DNA from: Polytrichum commune
Lineage: Eukaryota > Streptophyta > Polytrichopsida > Polytrichales > Polytrichaceae
Direction of reading: 5' to 3'
Assembly (NCBI GenBank): GCA_950295325.1
Contig: OX485806.1
Coordinates: 34,844,001-34,908,000, forward strand
DNA: 64,000 bases
Positions within the stretch are counted from its first letter, which is position 1; every line of letters begins with the position of its first letter. Below are positions 12,790-25,689 of this stretch, one piece after another. Below the pieces are notes generated by a model that saw only the letters and a program-made list of their open reading frames with translations, made no database searches and was not told the origin of the DNA. The position numbers and the translations under genes are program-made.

Positions 12790-12985
12790 GTTACAATTGA
12801 ACTCGTTGAGTTTAAGAAATCACTGGTTGAGGTTCAAGACCTTAAGAAAATCATTGATCATTTATGGGAATCCATAAAATAGACCTCGAATTAATGAAGG
12901 AAAACCGAAAGATCACAACTTATAACCGGGTGGACTTGAAAACACTAGGAATTTAACCAAATATATCCAAAATTCTTTCCGAACA
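12790..12985. repeat. Dispersed repeat with GGTTGAAGTTCAAGAC core, copy 1
   Basis: This copy carries diverged versions of the blocks GGTTGAGGTTCAAGACCTT, AACCGGGTGGACTTG and AAAATTCTTTCCG that recur at 21560-21790, 21847-22085 and 46436-46655. The class is unknown; a tRNA-like SINE is one possibility. Confidence 0.55.
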
Positions 12986-13902
12986 CAGATCTTGATGCAT
13001 GATTAAATGAATGTGAAGCCTTGCAAGGTGTATAGACACTTTCAACAATCAAGTTACCAAACTCCGAGGGCAAATTACGGTGTTGCTTCATCTAAGTAAT
13101 TTAATATGTCTACAAAATCAAGTGCAAGGAAGGTTCCTCAACTCCGCCTCCGAAATCCCACTTATAATGGTTGGGCGGGAATACATATTAAAAATATGAA
13201 TGATTGAAGCAAACATACTGCAGGGATTGAGTCAACGGAACCATTTTTCGTTCATTACGTTCAATAAATGACATAGATATACGAACTCATTCCAAAGTTG
13301 TGATGTACATGCGCCCTTAAATTGAAAATTATAAACTACTTACAACATGTTTCAAATGATTGCGATTGTTCATGCCCGTACCATTTGAGCCCATGGGCTT
13401 TGTGTTCGGTTCTTGTTGTGGTCATTGTGTAAAAATAAAAATAAAAATAAAAATAAAACTAAACTAAACTAAACTAAACTAAATTCTTCATTGTAATGGA
13501 TGATGTTGAATCACGCATGGATTCACCCACCTTGAAAACAATATTCGCTCTTGAATGATCTTGGTTGTGGGAGCTCAAAAGCGGGACATGGTTTTGATGC
13601 GTTCGATTCCCTAATCTTGGACTAGAAGTTATGTGGAAATGCAAATAACACTCTAACTTTCCAGGTCTTGAGTTGTTACCAAACACAAGGAAAAGAAAAG
13701 AAAAGAAAAGAAAGACGACTTCGATGTTGCCATCTGTGTGAATTATGGTGTTGCTTTATTTTTGAGTTGGTCTAAATCTATTTGTAATCCTGAAACGAGC
13801 AATACGAGAATGAAAAAGCCTTTGATGACTACTGCCTCCTTTTGAAGGTGAACAAGTTGAACGGATGCGGACAAAGCCAACCAACCCCTATCTCCACCAA
13901 GG
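12986..13902. other. Intergenic DNA with simple repeats, no gene recognised
   Basis: The stretch includes pentanucleotide runs AAAAT and AAACT at about 13434-13482 and AAAAG at about 13686-13713. No frame with recognisable protein features was found. Confidence 0.5.
13434..13482. repeat. AAAAT then AAACT pentanucleotide arrays
   Basis: Imperfect AAAAT units give way to about five units of ACTAA/AAACT. The reverse-strand unit TTTAG resembles but is not the plant telomere unit TTTAGGG, so this is a simple repeat and not a telomere remnant. Confidence 0.9.
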
Positions 13903-14513
13903 GGGTGCAAGCATGGTACAGTGGATCCAAAAAAATACAATGATATATTAAAAACCATAATATTTTTGGTCAAACCCCTAAAAGAAATGGAGAACTGATG
14001 TTTAAATTTTTTATTTTTTTATGGTAATCTCTATTTTTGTTTTAAATACTCAAATTTGAAAATATCAAGATGAGATCTCCAAAACTTATCATTGAAAGTA
14101 CTGCTAAAAGACAAATGGCTAAACCTGGTTTTGAACGTAAATTTCATAACCTTATATATTTTGAAGTTGGAGTTTTCACATTCCTTGAATTCATCATGAA
14201 CATGGGGGCTTCATTACAAATTTTTTGGAAAACCATCATTTTAATGTAATTTTATCGTATTTTTAATAAATCTCAAACAATTACTTGTTCAATATCGCCT
14301 ACTTGTACACCACTTGCACCATCTTCTAAAATTGTACGCTTTTCTTGAAAATGTTCTTGTCAACATAAATTGATTGGCTTTGTAGATGAACATGTTTTAA
14401 AATTGTTTATGATTTTTCTCCTTCACAAGATTCATAGTTGGTATATACTTTTGAATCACTTTCACTTAAGCCTATGCATGAATAAGGAGATGTCCACTTT
14501 ACTATGCTTGCAC
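13903..14513. mobile_element. Inverted-repeat element, GGGTGCAAGC family, copy C
   Basis: The left end is GGGTGCAAGCATGGTACAGT and the right end, around 14491-14513, is the complementary GTCCACTTTACTATGCTTGC. The interior matches copies A and B in reverse orientation, for example GTACACCACTTGCACCATC. AAG flanks both sides, a possible 3-bp target duplication. Confidence 0.7.
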
Positions 14514-15746
14514 ACAAGGGCAAGCCCCTAAGTTCCCACATGGTTGGTTGTAAATTACCCCCACTATGATTGGGTGGATCATAGGTGGTAGGGTGCACAG
14601 GAAATCAAGTGCTAGGAAGGTCACCTAGTTGAGTTTTATTCCAACCTTATCCTACTTAACCTTGGAGTTCCCATGGGATTTGGGTTAAGGCCTTGGGTTT
14701 AATCCACCCTAACCAAACACAAGAATAGTTCCCAGATCACATCACTAAAGAAGAACTCAAACTTGTAAACATACTATGTATACACCAACTCCCTGTTCCA
14801 CCCTCCAAAGACACCCCCCATTGTAACCTTCAAGTCACCATAACATGCACCGTGCCTTACTCCAGGCACACCCTTACCCCAAATCTCACCTTCCTACACA
14901 ACAAACCAAATCCCCTACCCAACCATGTACTACATCATGAATGGCTCAAAATATTCGCCTCCCAACCCCATCACACGGATGGTTCGATCACACGGATAGT
15001 TCTACTAAAAATCGATGTCCTACATTCTATACATATCTACTTTACTTATAATGGGATTGTGTCACGATTGTGTACTTTAAATGACCGTTTCATTATTCAA
15101 AATTTCTTCATAGTTTTTATTTCAAATGAAGCTAGTACTTCCTATATCAGGCCGCACGTTGTTTTAGAATGCATTGAGTGACTCACCCGTGAAAGAAATA
15201 AGATAAAGCACGGTATTGGAATCGATCCATTTAAGTATACTATACAAGTAGGGAAACGTTGCTCATGACAAATGGGAATCGAATGTCAAACATGCTTGAT
15301 ATAGATTTGCAATCCTCAAATAGATTAGAATATCAGACAATCCGGCGTTTAGAACTAGTCTCGTACACGCATCGGGCATCCATCTCCACTACTCTTCAAT
15401 GAAAAAGAATTAATTTCTTTTGTGGCAACAATAAACTAGGAAAAAATACAACCCTAATGTTGCACATGGCGTTAGTGGGATAACCCTCATCAACAACAAT
15501 AAAGAGGAGGGATGGTTATTTAGTTAACTGTTATTACCGTTGGTGTCCAAGGGGATTTGACTGTATGCTTGGTTGGTGAGATCTCGCAAATTTTGGTCAC
15601 ATGAGCCTTATGTAGTCATTCTTCTTAATTGTACACCTATACTTGGTTGTAGAGATGGCAAGGCTCGTTGTCAAGAATGGATACCAAAGAGACACATGTT
15701 ACAATGAAATTGGACACATTAACCGTCCTTATGATGCTTGGCTTGG
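14514..15746. other. Intergenic DNA, no gene recognised
   Basis: The segment 14640-14700 matches the reverse complement of the short repeat at 4276-4345. An open frame at 14852-15181 has no recognisable domain. Around 15640-15715 there is a short relative of the repeat found at 40225-40490 and 48520-48780. Confidence 0.45.
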
Positions 15747-16088
15747 TACACTAAATATGATATTTTCAGATGCCACTTCTTATGAATAAGTGAACAAATG
15801 TTGTCATGGATGATGGACGAGTTCATCCATGGGCCAAAACCTTACCTTCTCTTGTAAGCAACTTGTGATGAAATATTGTCATGGATAATTGAGATTTGGA
15901 TGAAAAATCACTTGGTAAGTGACTGTAATTGCAACACTGTAAATCTATAATCCCCCAAATTTTTTACAAAGAATGACAATTTATGTTGGGTTAACATGTA
16001 ATGTTGGTGGCACTACACTGCAGTTTACAACTTGTATTGAGCAACAAAGTTAGAATTGGTGACACTAAACATCATATCCAGTGTAGTG
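15747..16088 (-). mobile_element. MITE, ACTACACTAAAT family, copy 2
   Basis: About 342 bp. One end reads TACACTAAATATGATATTT and the other ends in CCAGTGTAGTG. The interior matches copies 3 and 4 in reverse orientation, for example GTAAGTGACTGTAATTGCAA and TTGTCATGGATGATGG. It lies about 480 bp upstream of the QCR6 start codon. No coding capacity is seen. Confidence 0.75.
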
Positions 16089-16565
16089 AACACAACTGGG
16101 AGGGCCGATGTGATCACTTCAAAGAGACTCTCAAACAAGATAATCCTCACTTTGACCTTTGAATTTATAACTTTTGCATCGCAAGTCCACTTACAAATCC
16201 TGAAGTGACAATCTTCACGAGACAATTCACAAACCGAGCCAACTTAATTTGCCAACATTGTTATGTGGAGTTGGAATTGCCCACAATACGGCGAAATGCC
16301 ATATTTGGGAGTCGCTCGTACATTACGAGTCCATGATTCACCATGATGTTGCAGCCATCCGTATTCCAACAACCCTAACCGCCTCAAGCTTTTCTTGCCA
16401 CATCTTTCTTCCACAAATTGGAACCATTCTTGACCTAATTCCTCTAGACTGTTTTCTGTCATGTATTTCCCATCACTCCAGGCAACTGACGTGTGTTTTC
16501 GAGTTTGTTGGGTTTCCAAGGATCAAGCTTAACAGTTACAGCAGGTAGCTGGGGCGACAAGGAAG

Positions 16566-17780
16566 ATGGGTAAGCCTGAAGAAGAAGAAGAAGAAGATGA
16601 CGACCCTGGACCTGTTGATACAAAGCCCGAGTGCGAGGCAACGTGCAAGCCACGCTGTGTGAAACAACTACTTGCATACGAGGTTAGTATTTGTTTGTAA
16701 TTGCAACATCATAATGATGTTTTTATTATAGTGATCCATGGAATCTTGAAATAGGGTGAATCTCTCTTTCCTGGCGCATCATCGCAATGTGATGGGTAAG
16801 TCACACGTTACAATTTATAGATCATCTGATGAATGCTTACTAGAAAGTCTTTGTGGAATCTTGGACATGGTGGCGCTATTTTTCAATGCCAGGCTTGTGA
16901 GAAACGGGTGGAAGGTGTGGCGGGGAAGCACTGCACTGGCCAATACTTCGACTACTGGGGTTGCGTCGATAAATGTGTATGTCGTGCTTACCAACTTCAT
17001 TATGGTTCTTTGTCCCATTAAAAACTCAAATATTAGGTTAACCTCCATTTTCCAGGGTTTATCCACTTTTCCACATTCTTCATTTCCTTGGGAGGTTGAT
17101 TGCCTTAAGTTCCATGTGTCATAGAGATCCAATTCTGACACCTCACTAACTTCAATAGCCTGTTGATTGAAGACTGAGGTATGATGTCTGAATTAACTTA
17201 ACTCAGAGTAGTTTAACTTCTTCTGTAAGGGATGGAAACGAAAGTTGCATTAATAATTGAGTAGTATGTCATGCTTACCAACTTCATAATACTCGCCTCC
17301 TTACCAACTCAACTAACTTAGTAGCCTCGAAACCCCAGGTTTTGCTCACTTTACCATATATATCCCGCGTGGTAATTGCCCAAAGTTTCCTGTGTCATGA
17401 AAATCAGTTCTGATGACGAGCTATAACACACTGAAACTTAGGAGTGATATCTGAATCATGTTACTGTAGGTGTTCCAGTGGTTTTGACATTCTCATGTAT
17501 GAAATGTGTGCAAATGAAAATTGAGTTTCTGAAAAGAAGATCTATTGAGTACGTGGGATTCTGCTCTTTGTTTCATGTGTATGATCATGGGTGTATATAA
17601 GAGTTCATGTATATGATCATGGGTGTAAGTAAGAGTTCATAAATCCTTAATAAATTTGTGCACCCTTCAGAGGAGCCAGACTTCATCAATATTTTCAGAG
17701 ATTGACGATGTTGTAAGTCAAATTAACAAACTTATTGTGGTGACCAGGCGGCAACAAAGATATTTCGAACACTGAAATGA
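16566..17780 (+). CDS. QCR6: Cytochrome b-c1 complex subunit 6, hinge protein (3 exons)
   Basis: The exons are 16566-16682, 16893-16976 and 17748-17780, joined in phase with GT-AG introns to a 77-residue protein. After an acidic N-terminus (a run of E then D, residues 4-13) come CEATCKPRCVKQLL, CEKRVEGV, the family signature KHCTGQYFDYW and then CVDKC, and it ends ATKIFRTLK. The spaced cysteine pairs and the HCTGQYFDYW motif are those of the mitochondrial complex III hinge subunit. This subunit lies on the intermembrane side and helps cytochrome c1 meet cytochrome c. The length matches the plant family. The last exon encodes only 10 residues and the stop after a 771-bp intron, so it is easily missed. 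Assignment rests on motif recall, not on an alignment. Confidence 0.88.
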
Positions 17781-19369
17781 TGTGGAAAGGCTTGTCAGCA
17801 ACGTTTCTCATGGATAGAATCATCTCGGACATTACACATACCGGATCCAAGATATATATATAGACCTTACTCTAACATACCCAGGTTGGGGAATTGTGTT
17901 CGCTCTTCTTGAATGCATTATACTAGTAATGCCATTTGTCGGGCTTATGCACAACATGAGATGTTAGAAGCCCGACTAAAAGATTACTTTGTTCCGGTGT
18001 GAATGTGGCTCTATGGTAACTCTTACATCATGATGCGATTATGATTTATAGTAGTCAACTTGAACCAAGAGACACGAGGATGCTTTGTTGCACAGTGTGA
18101 GATGATAGCCGTTTTATCTGTGTTTTAAACTTTTGTCTTCCGACGAGTCATTTGTTTATCTATGTATGTATTGACTTACATAATCTTAACAAAAAATTCA
18201 AGAGATATACCTATTTTATATGAAGAGCCAATCCATAAACTGAAAGAGCAGAAGCTCAAACAATAAGTACCAATACATTAATTATTGGTAACCGGTAATA
18301 GAGTTTTGTGTAAAGTCTTGGCATCAAACTCCTGATGAATTGGCTGAAACGTGAGTTTGGGAGGTAGTGCTTTTAATGTTACTTGAATTTTTATGTGGTG
18401 TCGAATTATTAAAAACCGGCTTTTTGGCTTGTCCTACTAGAATGGACTGGCTACCATAGCCTTGCATACGTCGATCCAAGATTTACGATGGCGATTCTCA
18501 TAGCCAAATCTTATTTTAAATCTTAAAATATTCCCAAAAAAATTGGGATGGCAAGAGGAGGTCCAAAAAAATTGCACCCAACTTTTAAAATAGGCTTTGA
18601 CACATGACAAAGCGAACAAACTCTTCATAATAGAAAATTCTCCTAAAGAAGGATCAAACTCGCAATTTTGTCCCTCTTGAAGAGTTTCATGCATGATTCT
18701 AATGTCTACCTGGTTCCCACCTCTATTCACGCTAGGTTTATTGACCTCCTAAGCGAAAAGTGCCATAACAATCCCATCTTCCTTTGCACATTGTCATGCA
18801 CATCATGGTTGCTTAAACAAACAAACAAACAAAAAACAATATAAGTTCATACTTTGCTCAATATAGTGAAAGTCTCATTGTCATCATTCTCCACCATTAG
18901 TCAAAAGCTCCTTGTGCTGATGAAACATTCAAAGGTAGCAGTGAAAGCAAGCCCATAGAAGACAATTGGAATTTTGAGCTAAGTACATTGTTATGATATT
19001 TAGTGTCATGTATACTATTTGTGAAGGGCCTAAACCACATGCCCTGAAGTTGGGTACCATTCTTGTTAGTGCCAAGTGTATGATTTTATATTTGGCACTG
19101 ACAAGAATGGTAGCCAACTTAGTTTCATGTTGAGAGATGTAGAAATATAAAATTGCTACCACAATAGATGCAAAGTACCGGTATACACCATTGATATGTC
19201 GATCTGTAATGCTTTAGGAGCAAACATCGTAATCCAACTTTCTGATTCTTTGTCAACGTGGTGCAGCAAATATAGACCTATGGACAGATGGTTCCATATA
19301 TCCCGGACATTTTCAATCAAATTTGCTTCTGAGCTTTCGTTCAGTGAGTGATTTACTGCAATTTGTAGG
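17781..19369. other. Intergenic DNA downstream of QCR6, no gene recognised
   Basis: The first part must hold the 3' region of QCR6, but no clear polyadenylation site was assigned. A 19-bp TTGGCACTGACAAGAATGG-type phrase near 19066-19112 is part of an inverted repeat with 19050-19075. No coding region is supported. Confidence 0.4.
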
Positions 19370-20055
19370 CGAAGGGGAAAAAACGAATTCATCAGTTACG
19401 TCGAGAGTCTGAATTGTTCAGATCCTTTGATTGAGTGCCGCGTAAGAGAGGCTGAACGCGTTGTTCTTGTGACGAGAGAAAATCTTCAAATAACAATCCA
19501 TAGTGTAGAGGATGCAAAAAGACTCCTGCAATTCGCTCACTCCAAGTTGCAAGCTTATGATCGAGCAACCCAACATAATAGGGAAGCATTGAAAGTCATG
19601 GAATCATTGCAAGAAGAGGTGAAATGTGTGAGAGAGGAGAATGAGTGTCGACAACATCAAGTGAGCAACATATGAATTAATAAGGGAAATAAGAAATGGC
19701 TACAGTTGGAGATTGAAATGTGGATTCAGCTAGAGACCTTGTCACAATCACATGAAAAGAAACTTACTCATGTGACTTCTGAGTTGCAACGGACAAAGGC
19801 AATGTTGAGGTGTAGGGAGTTACATTCATGAATTGAGCACTAGGCAATACCATGATCCCAGTAGCCAACAATATTTCTCAATGCAGAGCGAGAGAGAAAT
19901 ATATAGGGCCGGCAGTTGCTTTCCAGATTCTGCATGAAACGTATGAGATTCTCAGCTGGGCGTTTGCTCACACAAAGATACCGGTGCTCATCAAGGCCCA
20001 AAGTCGGGTCAACTTTTGCACATGGAGGCAATCGGCTCATATTCTTGTGGAGTGA
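19370..20055 (+). pseudogene. Fragment of an unrecognised coiled-coil-like protein
   Basis: From a splice-acceptor-like site near 19369, a frame open to about 19675 encodes a charged, heptad-like segment including RLLQFAHSKLQAYDRATQHN and MESLQEEVKCVREENECRQH. After a stop the same flavour continues with SHEKKLTHVTSELQRTKAML to about 19830. A separate frame at 19852-20055 follows. The composition looks like real coding sequence that has decayed or an exon whose partners were not found. I do not recognise the family, and no start or full gene can be built. Confidence 0.3.
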
Positions 20056-23000
20056 CACATTTCTGTTGATATGAAAAATAACAAATGTTTGTATGGTTTA
20101 GGACATGGTTCAAATAATCCGAGATGTTGCATATACTGCAATCTAACACATGTATAGCATGTTGTGCTCACACAACAATGAAAGTCGGTGATGCCTTATT
20201 TTCAGGGCCTCATACCGGTAGAAAATCAATCTCCAAGTGATTCTTTTGTGAAGATGGAAGCATTCGGCAGACTATATATCAAGTATTTCAGCGAGTGCCA
20301 TGTAATTCACTATATGGTACATTAGTCGAATTGTTTTGTCTTTGGAATTTCTATTGTATTCTAGTTGATGTGTTTATGACTTGGTTGTTGTTGTAAGCAT
20401 AAGCTACATTGTTTGTAACTAAGTTTTCAATTAGTGGAATTGACTTTTCATTTTTGTTTTGATTATCTGTGTTGTGTAGCATGTCGTAGTGAGACACGCT
20501 TGTTTTTTTGTAGGAAAGTATGACTCTCTTGCTGTATGGTCTTGCTAGGGAATGAAAAATTCTCATCATGCAACAAAGATAAACTATTCCAAACATACTT
20601 AGCACATGGGTGGAAAATCCAAAAAAAATCCATTGGTTCAAACATTTTAGCATTGGGATCGTATTATTGGACATAGATTTTGGAACAAGTAGTAGCAGAT
20701 GCTATATCAACTCTCGACCTTGCTATGATTTAGTCAACAAAAGCAAAAGTACAAGCTCAGTGCCTTTAACTTCAATAAACTCCACTTCAACAACACACAT
20801 AATTGAGTGGAGGGCTAAGTTTATACAGAATGGAAGCAAATACATATTAATTGATGATTGTCCTCCAGATCGACAACAAAGTATTCTTGACTCAAAAGAA
20901 ATTCTTTTCGGAATGGGAGAAAATCTATAAACTTCTTCAAATAACCCAATAAGATTACAAAATAATTAAGTAAGGACAACCTTTGTTCATAACTGTAGAG
21001 ACTCATACGTTTTTAGGTTCATAAGTTGATGTGCCTCTTTTGACTCTTTGCAAGTACAACAATAGATAAATTGTGATGACATGTGGCACCCGTGCACTTG
21101 ATACAATAAAGGAACTGAATCAATATGTGCAAGAAAAAAATTAAAGAGCATTAACCTCTAAAGACAACCAATTGAGAAACCTAGTTTTTATTTCATGATG
21201 CATATATAGGATCTTGACTAGCTTGCATGTGAAATGCATCTTCAACTACCCATGCTTATTTTTTTAAGGATAGGACTCACGACATATCACCTACAACATA
21301 TGTAAGCTGCTCTTAATCCTCTCATGTAGTAATTATATTGTACCCAGATAAGAATTACATGCATAATAGGTTTACACCGTATATGATATTTAGTACCACT
21401 TACTATTTGGACTTACATTATGCTATAACTTTTTTATTATAGATTTAGTTTTTTTACCAACAAAGGTCAAATTGGTTGTATAGATCTTGTAGAACATTAA
21501 AACCTTTACACTAACAATAAGATGCTATAGCAGAGAGTAACAATGAACAGGGAGAACCGAAAACCAATTACAGATGGGCGAGTTGAGTTTGAGAAATAAC
21601 CGGTTGAAGTTCAAGACTTCAAGAAAATTACCAATCATTTCTAGAGAGATTTAGAGAATATACCTAAAATAGTAATTTTTCTGAAAGATGTCAACATGTA
21701 ACCGATTGGATTTGGAAACACTTGGAACTCGACTGATTATGTCCAAAAATCTCCCCAGATGTTGGCATGTAATTCCAAATAGTAAGTGACACCAGATACC
21801 ATAAACGGTGTAGCACCTTGTGATAACTCGCGTTTTTAGGAAGGGCAATGAATGGGGAGAGCTGGCTGCTAGTTACAGAAGAACCGGTTGAGTTTGAGAC
21901 ATAACCGGTTGAAGTTCGAGACTTCAGGAAAATTACAAGTTATTTAAAAAGTAATCTGTGGTAAATAGTTCAAATGAATCAAGAAAAATTGAAAGATCAC
22001 AACATGTAACTGGCTGGACTTGGAAACACTGGGATTTTGACTGATTATGCCCAAAAAATTCCCCGGACATTGGGGATGGGCATACACTTCTGATGATTGA
22101 ATGCATGTGACTCATTTGACAACTTTGTCTGTGTAGAAATAAGAATTCAAAGACATTCCTGACAAATATCTTGGTAGCATTAAACAGAATTGCGTTCACC
22201 CCTAATATTCATTCTTATCAACTAGCTACAAATATCCTTCTTTGAGCTGTGTAACTCATAGTCTTTGTTCCCTGGTAGAGGGTATCAACTAACCCTAAAC
22301 AAGAGTTATGAAACAAAATGAAGCTCATTCACCCTGATTTTTCCCTTCCCCTTGCATGCTCGTCCTTTCCTTGCCCAACAAAGTGATCCCGATCAACTTC
22401 TATTTAACCATGTAACCATGTAGATAGAAGGTTGCCATTGAAGAAGTCAAGGTTCACATTATCATTGAAAGTCTTGGGTTGTTTTCTACAATGTGGTGGT
22501 GAAAGACCTCATGATTGGGTGAAGGACTTACGTACAAAAACTCAAAGAATCTAGTTATTTGCAAGAACCACGAATCTCTTGTTCACCATACTGACCGATT
22601 GCCTAAAAGGGTGCAAGAATTCTATATGGATATGTCATTGTTTTTCCTAACGGAACATAATAAAAGTATGGTCCAGATTGAACTTGATGGAGTAGTTGTG
22701 TCTTGTTCACAATGCGGAGGAGGAGGAGATTGAAGATTGGGTATGAACTCAATCCCCTCTTTGATACCTCGAGTCCATACTAGAATACTTGCATAGTAAA
22801 TCTTATATAATAGGACCTTAACATATCTTCGGCAATTGATTCATTTGCAAAAATTGACACCCTAATTCCTACATTGGAGCTCTTTAAAGGTTGACCAACT
22901 AATCCTTGTATGACATTCAAACGCTTATATTTGTTAAATACGATAATCGTTGTGAGAGGTATGTGAAAGTATATACATGATAGTGTAGCATGAATATGTG

Positions 23001-23090
23001 AAGGTTCTTATTTTAATCTCGTGAGTTGGAAGGGTAAAACATACATATGATGGTCTTTTTTGTGATGGGTTTTTCGTCATGGAATTGCAG
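20056..23090. other. Intergenic DNA with two dispersed repeat copies
   Basis: Apart from the two adjacent repeat copies at 21560-22085, the stretch is AT-rich. An open frame at 22515-22733 ends in a Cys/Gly-rich tail and could belong to the decayed LRR gene that follows, but nothing supports this directly. Confidence 0.4.
21560..22085. repeat. Two adjacent copies of the GGTTGAAGTTC dispersed repeat
   Basis: Copies at about 21560-21790 and 21847-22085 share CAATGAA start phrases, GAGTTTGAGA, AACCGGTTGAAGTTC, then AGACTTC and TGATTATG, and end in ATTCCCCGGACATTGG-like sequence. They lie in the same orientation about 300 bp apart, as in a tandem duplication or paired insertion. Confidence 0.65.
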
Positions 23091-24376
23091 TTCTGACTTT
23101 TAAAGACCTCATTCGCTTGAGAAGCTTAGATGTGGATCTAAAATCAGCTACAATCGACTCATGAATTGAGGGCTTGGAAGGGTTGAAAACGTTGATTGTT
23201 TTCAAGTTGGCAATTGAAGAGGATGGTGTTGAAGAGAAGCTATCAAACATGGGACAACTACCAGCAGCACTTAAAGTTCTGCAAGTGGTTGGTGCCAGTA
23301 GTCCTGTTTTGTTTGAGCGGGACGTGCAAGTTGCTTTGTGCGCCAACTTGGTAACACTAAAGCTCCATTATGTTTCTGCATCACACGTGGATTTGAAGAA
23401 TTGTACATCTCTGCAGGAAGTGGAGCTTCTCTGTGTGAAGGGTTTGAAATGTTTGCAACGATTTGCTTTAGAGTTAGGGTCCAGCCTACACTCGCTCATG
23501 ATATGGCAGTAATCGGAATTGGTTGAGGTCTGTGGTTTACAATCATCGGTCTTGGAGATGAATTCGCAACTTTCGAAGCTACATAGTCTTACCAGTCTGA
23601 AGCGCCTTCAGAAACCGAGTTGTTCGTCTTTGGATATGGATGAAGTTCCAAATTTATACCGCTTGGGTCGTTCGGTGACATGTAGGTCAACAGATGACGA
23701 CATGAGTTCTCCAAGATCATCAAAGTCGCCCAGTCAGCTCACTGGGCTTCAATGTCTTTGCGAGTTCACAATTACTGGGTTGGGCATATCAGAGATACCA
23801 AACCTCAGTGGACCGGAGCTATTAGAAATTGTCGACGCCTCTTTTAGTAGGCAACTGACTAGTTTGCAAGGGCTTTCGAGATTTACATGCAGTGAAGTCT
23901 ATGAATTTGCGGGGGTGTGAATCTTTGTTTCGGTTTATCAGGCATGAGTAAGCTGACAAGCCTGAAGGAGCTTGACCTATTCGACGCTGGAGTAGAGTTA
24001 CATGAGGATGACATGCGTATGCTTGAAGGGCTCCAACTCTTGAAGCCAGTGTTGGTGGCGACGATGGCTTCAGATAGTTCCAAGAGGGTTGACACTGGCT
24101 TTCCCACGTACAGGTTGGACTTTCACAGACATAAGATATTATGGGGCTCGAAAGGACAGGTCTTGGCAGACATGGACGCAGCCGGGATGGGAGGAGAAAG
24201 ATCTATTCGCTCTCCCTCCAGGCTACCCTGTTGGAAGGGGTTTTACAATCGGAGATGCGGAGGAAATTTGGAAGCTCATTCCAGGACCACCAACCGCAGT
24301 CAATGATACTGATGGGAAACATGAAGATCGGGGTGCATTTCTCATTAAGAAATTTCGAAAAATGGTTCATTGAGAA
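23091..24376 (+). pseudogene. Decayed leucine-rich-repeat gene, probably an NLR relic
   Basis: From an acceptor-like site at 23090, one frame reads IRLRSLDVDL, GLEGLKTLIVFKL, CTSLQEVELL, LTGLQCLCEFTITGLG and LTSLKELDLFDAG, regularly spaced L-x-x-L-x-L repeats. This pattern fits the LRR part of plant NLR resistance proteins or other LRR proteins. In-frame stops interrupt at 23162-23164 (TGA) and about 23511 (TAA), after which the same frame continues. A frameshift lies near 23905-23920, where an LRGCESL-like phrase appears in another frame. Beyond about 24080 the open frame changes to non-LRR sequence with GYPVGRGFTIGDAEEIW. No NB-ARC domain was found upstream within the window, so the NLR label is an inference. 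Confidence 0.6.
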
Positions 24377-25600
24377 AATTGTCAGAACGTCTGGAGGTTA
24401 TTCCCATGAGCCCCTTGAGGAGAACATGGAGAGTGTAAACTTCCGGTTGAGACTGGGGAGGAAGAGATTGAGAGGAGGTCACAAGCCACTTCAAGCTGCA
24501 GCTGTTGACGATCAGCAAGAGTTGCTCGGGAACAAGCACTAAACAAGTCAATGTTATCGTGGAATTCATTTAGATCCAAATCTGAAGTGTAATTTTGAAG
24601 TAGGACAACTGATCAGGTGTGCGGCCCTGTCGTGGACACTTCCAACTCCGCAGATGATTTTGGCCTTTAGGTCAGAATGAGAATTGTCACATCTGCTTAG
24701 CAATTGCAAATCCCAAAGATTGCCAATTCAAGTTGCAGACTGGGAGTGCGGATTCAAAAGCTCAAGAGGTCAGATCGAGGATTCTCTTTCTTCTTGCCTC
24801 TTGATCACATAGGCCCTCTCGATATTTGTGTTAAGTTGACTTTTGAACAAGGTAGGGCCAACGGGCTCAAATTCACATCGATAAGAATACCGGTGTTTGT
24901 TTTTCTTTTCTACGTTAAGTCTTAAACCTAAAATGGTGTTTTAATTTTGAACACGTAATCTAATCTCATCATTACACTTGTCTTATTGGGGTCCATTTTT
25001 AACAACAAGCCTTGCCATGTACCACTCAAATATAGGTGTTTGAAACTGTAACATCACTTCATTTGAACTTGTAATTCAACTACAGACATATTCTTGAGTA
25101 AAGGGACACAAGAATACACATAAGTGAGAATGATTTGTTTTGTTTAGTTGGTGTTCTTTCTGTGGAGCGTGTCACTTAATAAGGTGAATGGAAGTGTTGG
25201 ATTGGATTATTGTCTTGTTTATGCTATGAAGGTTTAAGTTAGGTATGTTTGTGTTATCATAATTTTGTTATGGTCCATTGCTTTATTCTTTGGTGAGTAC
25301 ACAATTGACTTCGTGGGTACATTGTTTTTTCATGTGTCCAACTCCTCACTCTTTGGCATGGCCTTGGCAACCATGAGGTGTCTTGGTTGCATTTGTTACT
25401 TATGCCAATAGCATTTTCATTTGCACCCTCATTTTCATTCTTGCCTCATCTCTAAGAACCAGTGAGAGGGTCGGAGTCTAAAGATTACAACCTCCGCTTT
25501 TAAACCATACGATGTTTTTACCTAAACCATGTTTTTTTTTGCCAACTAGCCTTTGGACTAGACAGCATTGATGGTGTGAAGGCCATGTTTTTAAAAGGAA
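24377..25600. other. Intergenic DNA before the MAP4K gene
   Basis: Frames at 24141-24542 and 24704-24925 show no recognisable domains. The last few hundred bases should include MAP4K promoter sequence, but no TATA box or other site was assigned with confidence. Confidence 0.4.
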
Positions 25601-25689
25601 CTTTTAGGCTAAGCTAAAGTCAGTTGGGAAGGGGCATAGAACGATGACCGGGAACCTTCAATTGGGAACGCGGGAACAAGAAACGGGAA

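Noticed and set aside
13434..13482. Telomere-like repeat
   Set aside because: The unit is TTTAG, not TTTAGGG, and it adjoins an AAAAT run, so it is a simple pentanucleotide repeat.
16756..17141. Frames of 108-122 codons on both strands
   Set aside because: They overlap intron 1, exon 2 and intron 2 of QCR6 in wrong frames.
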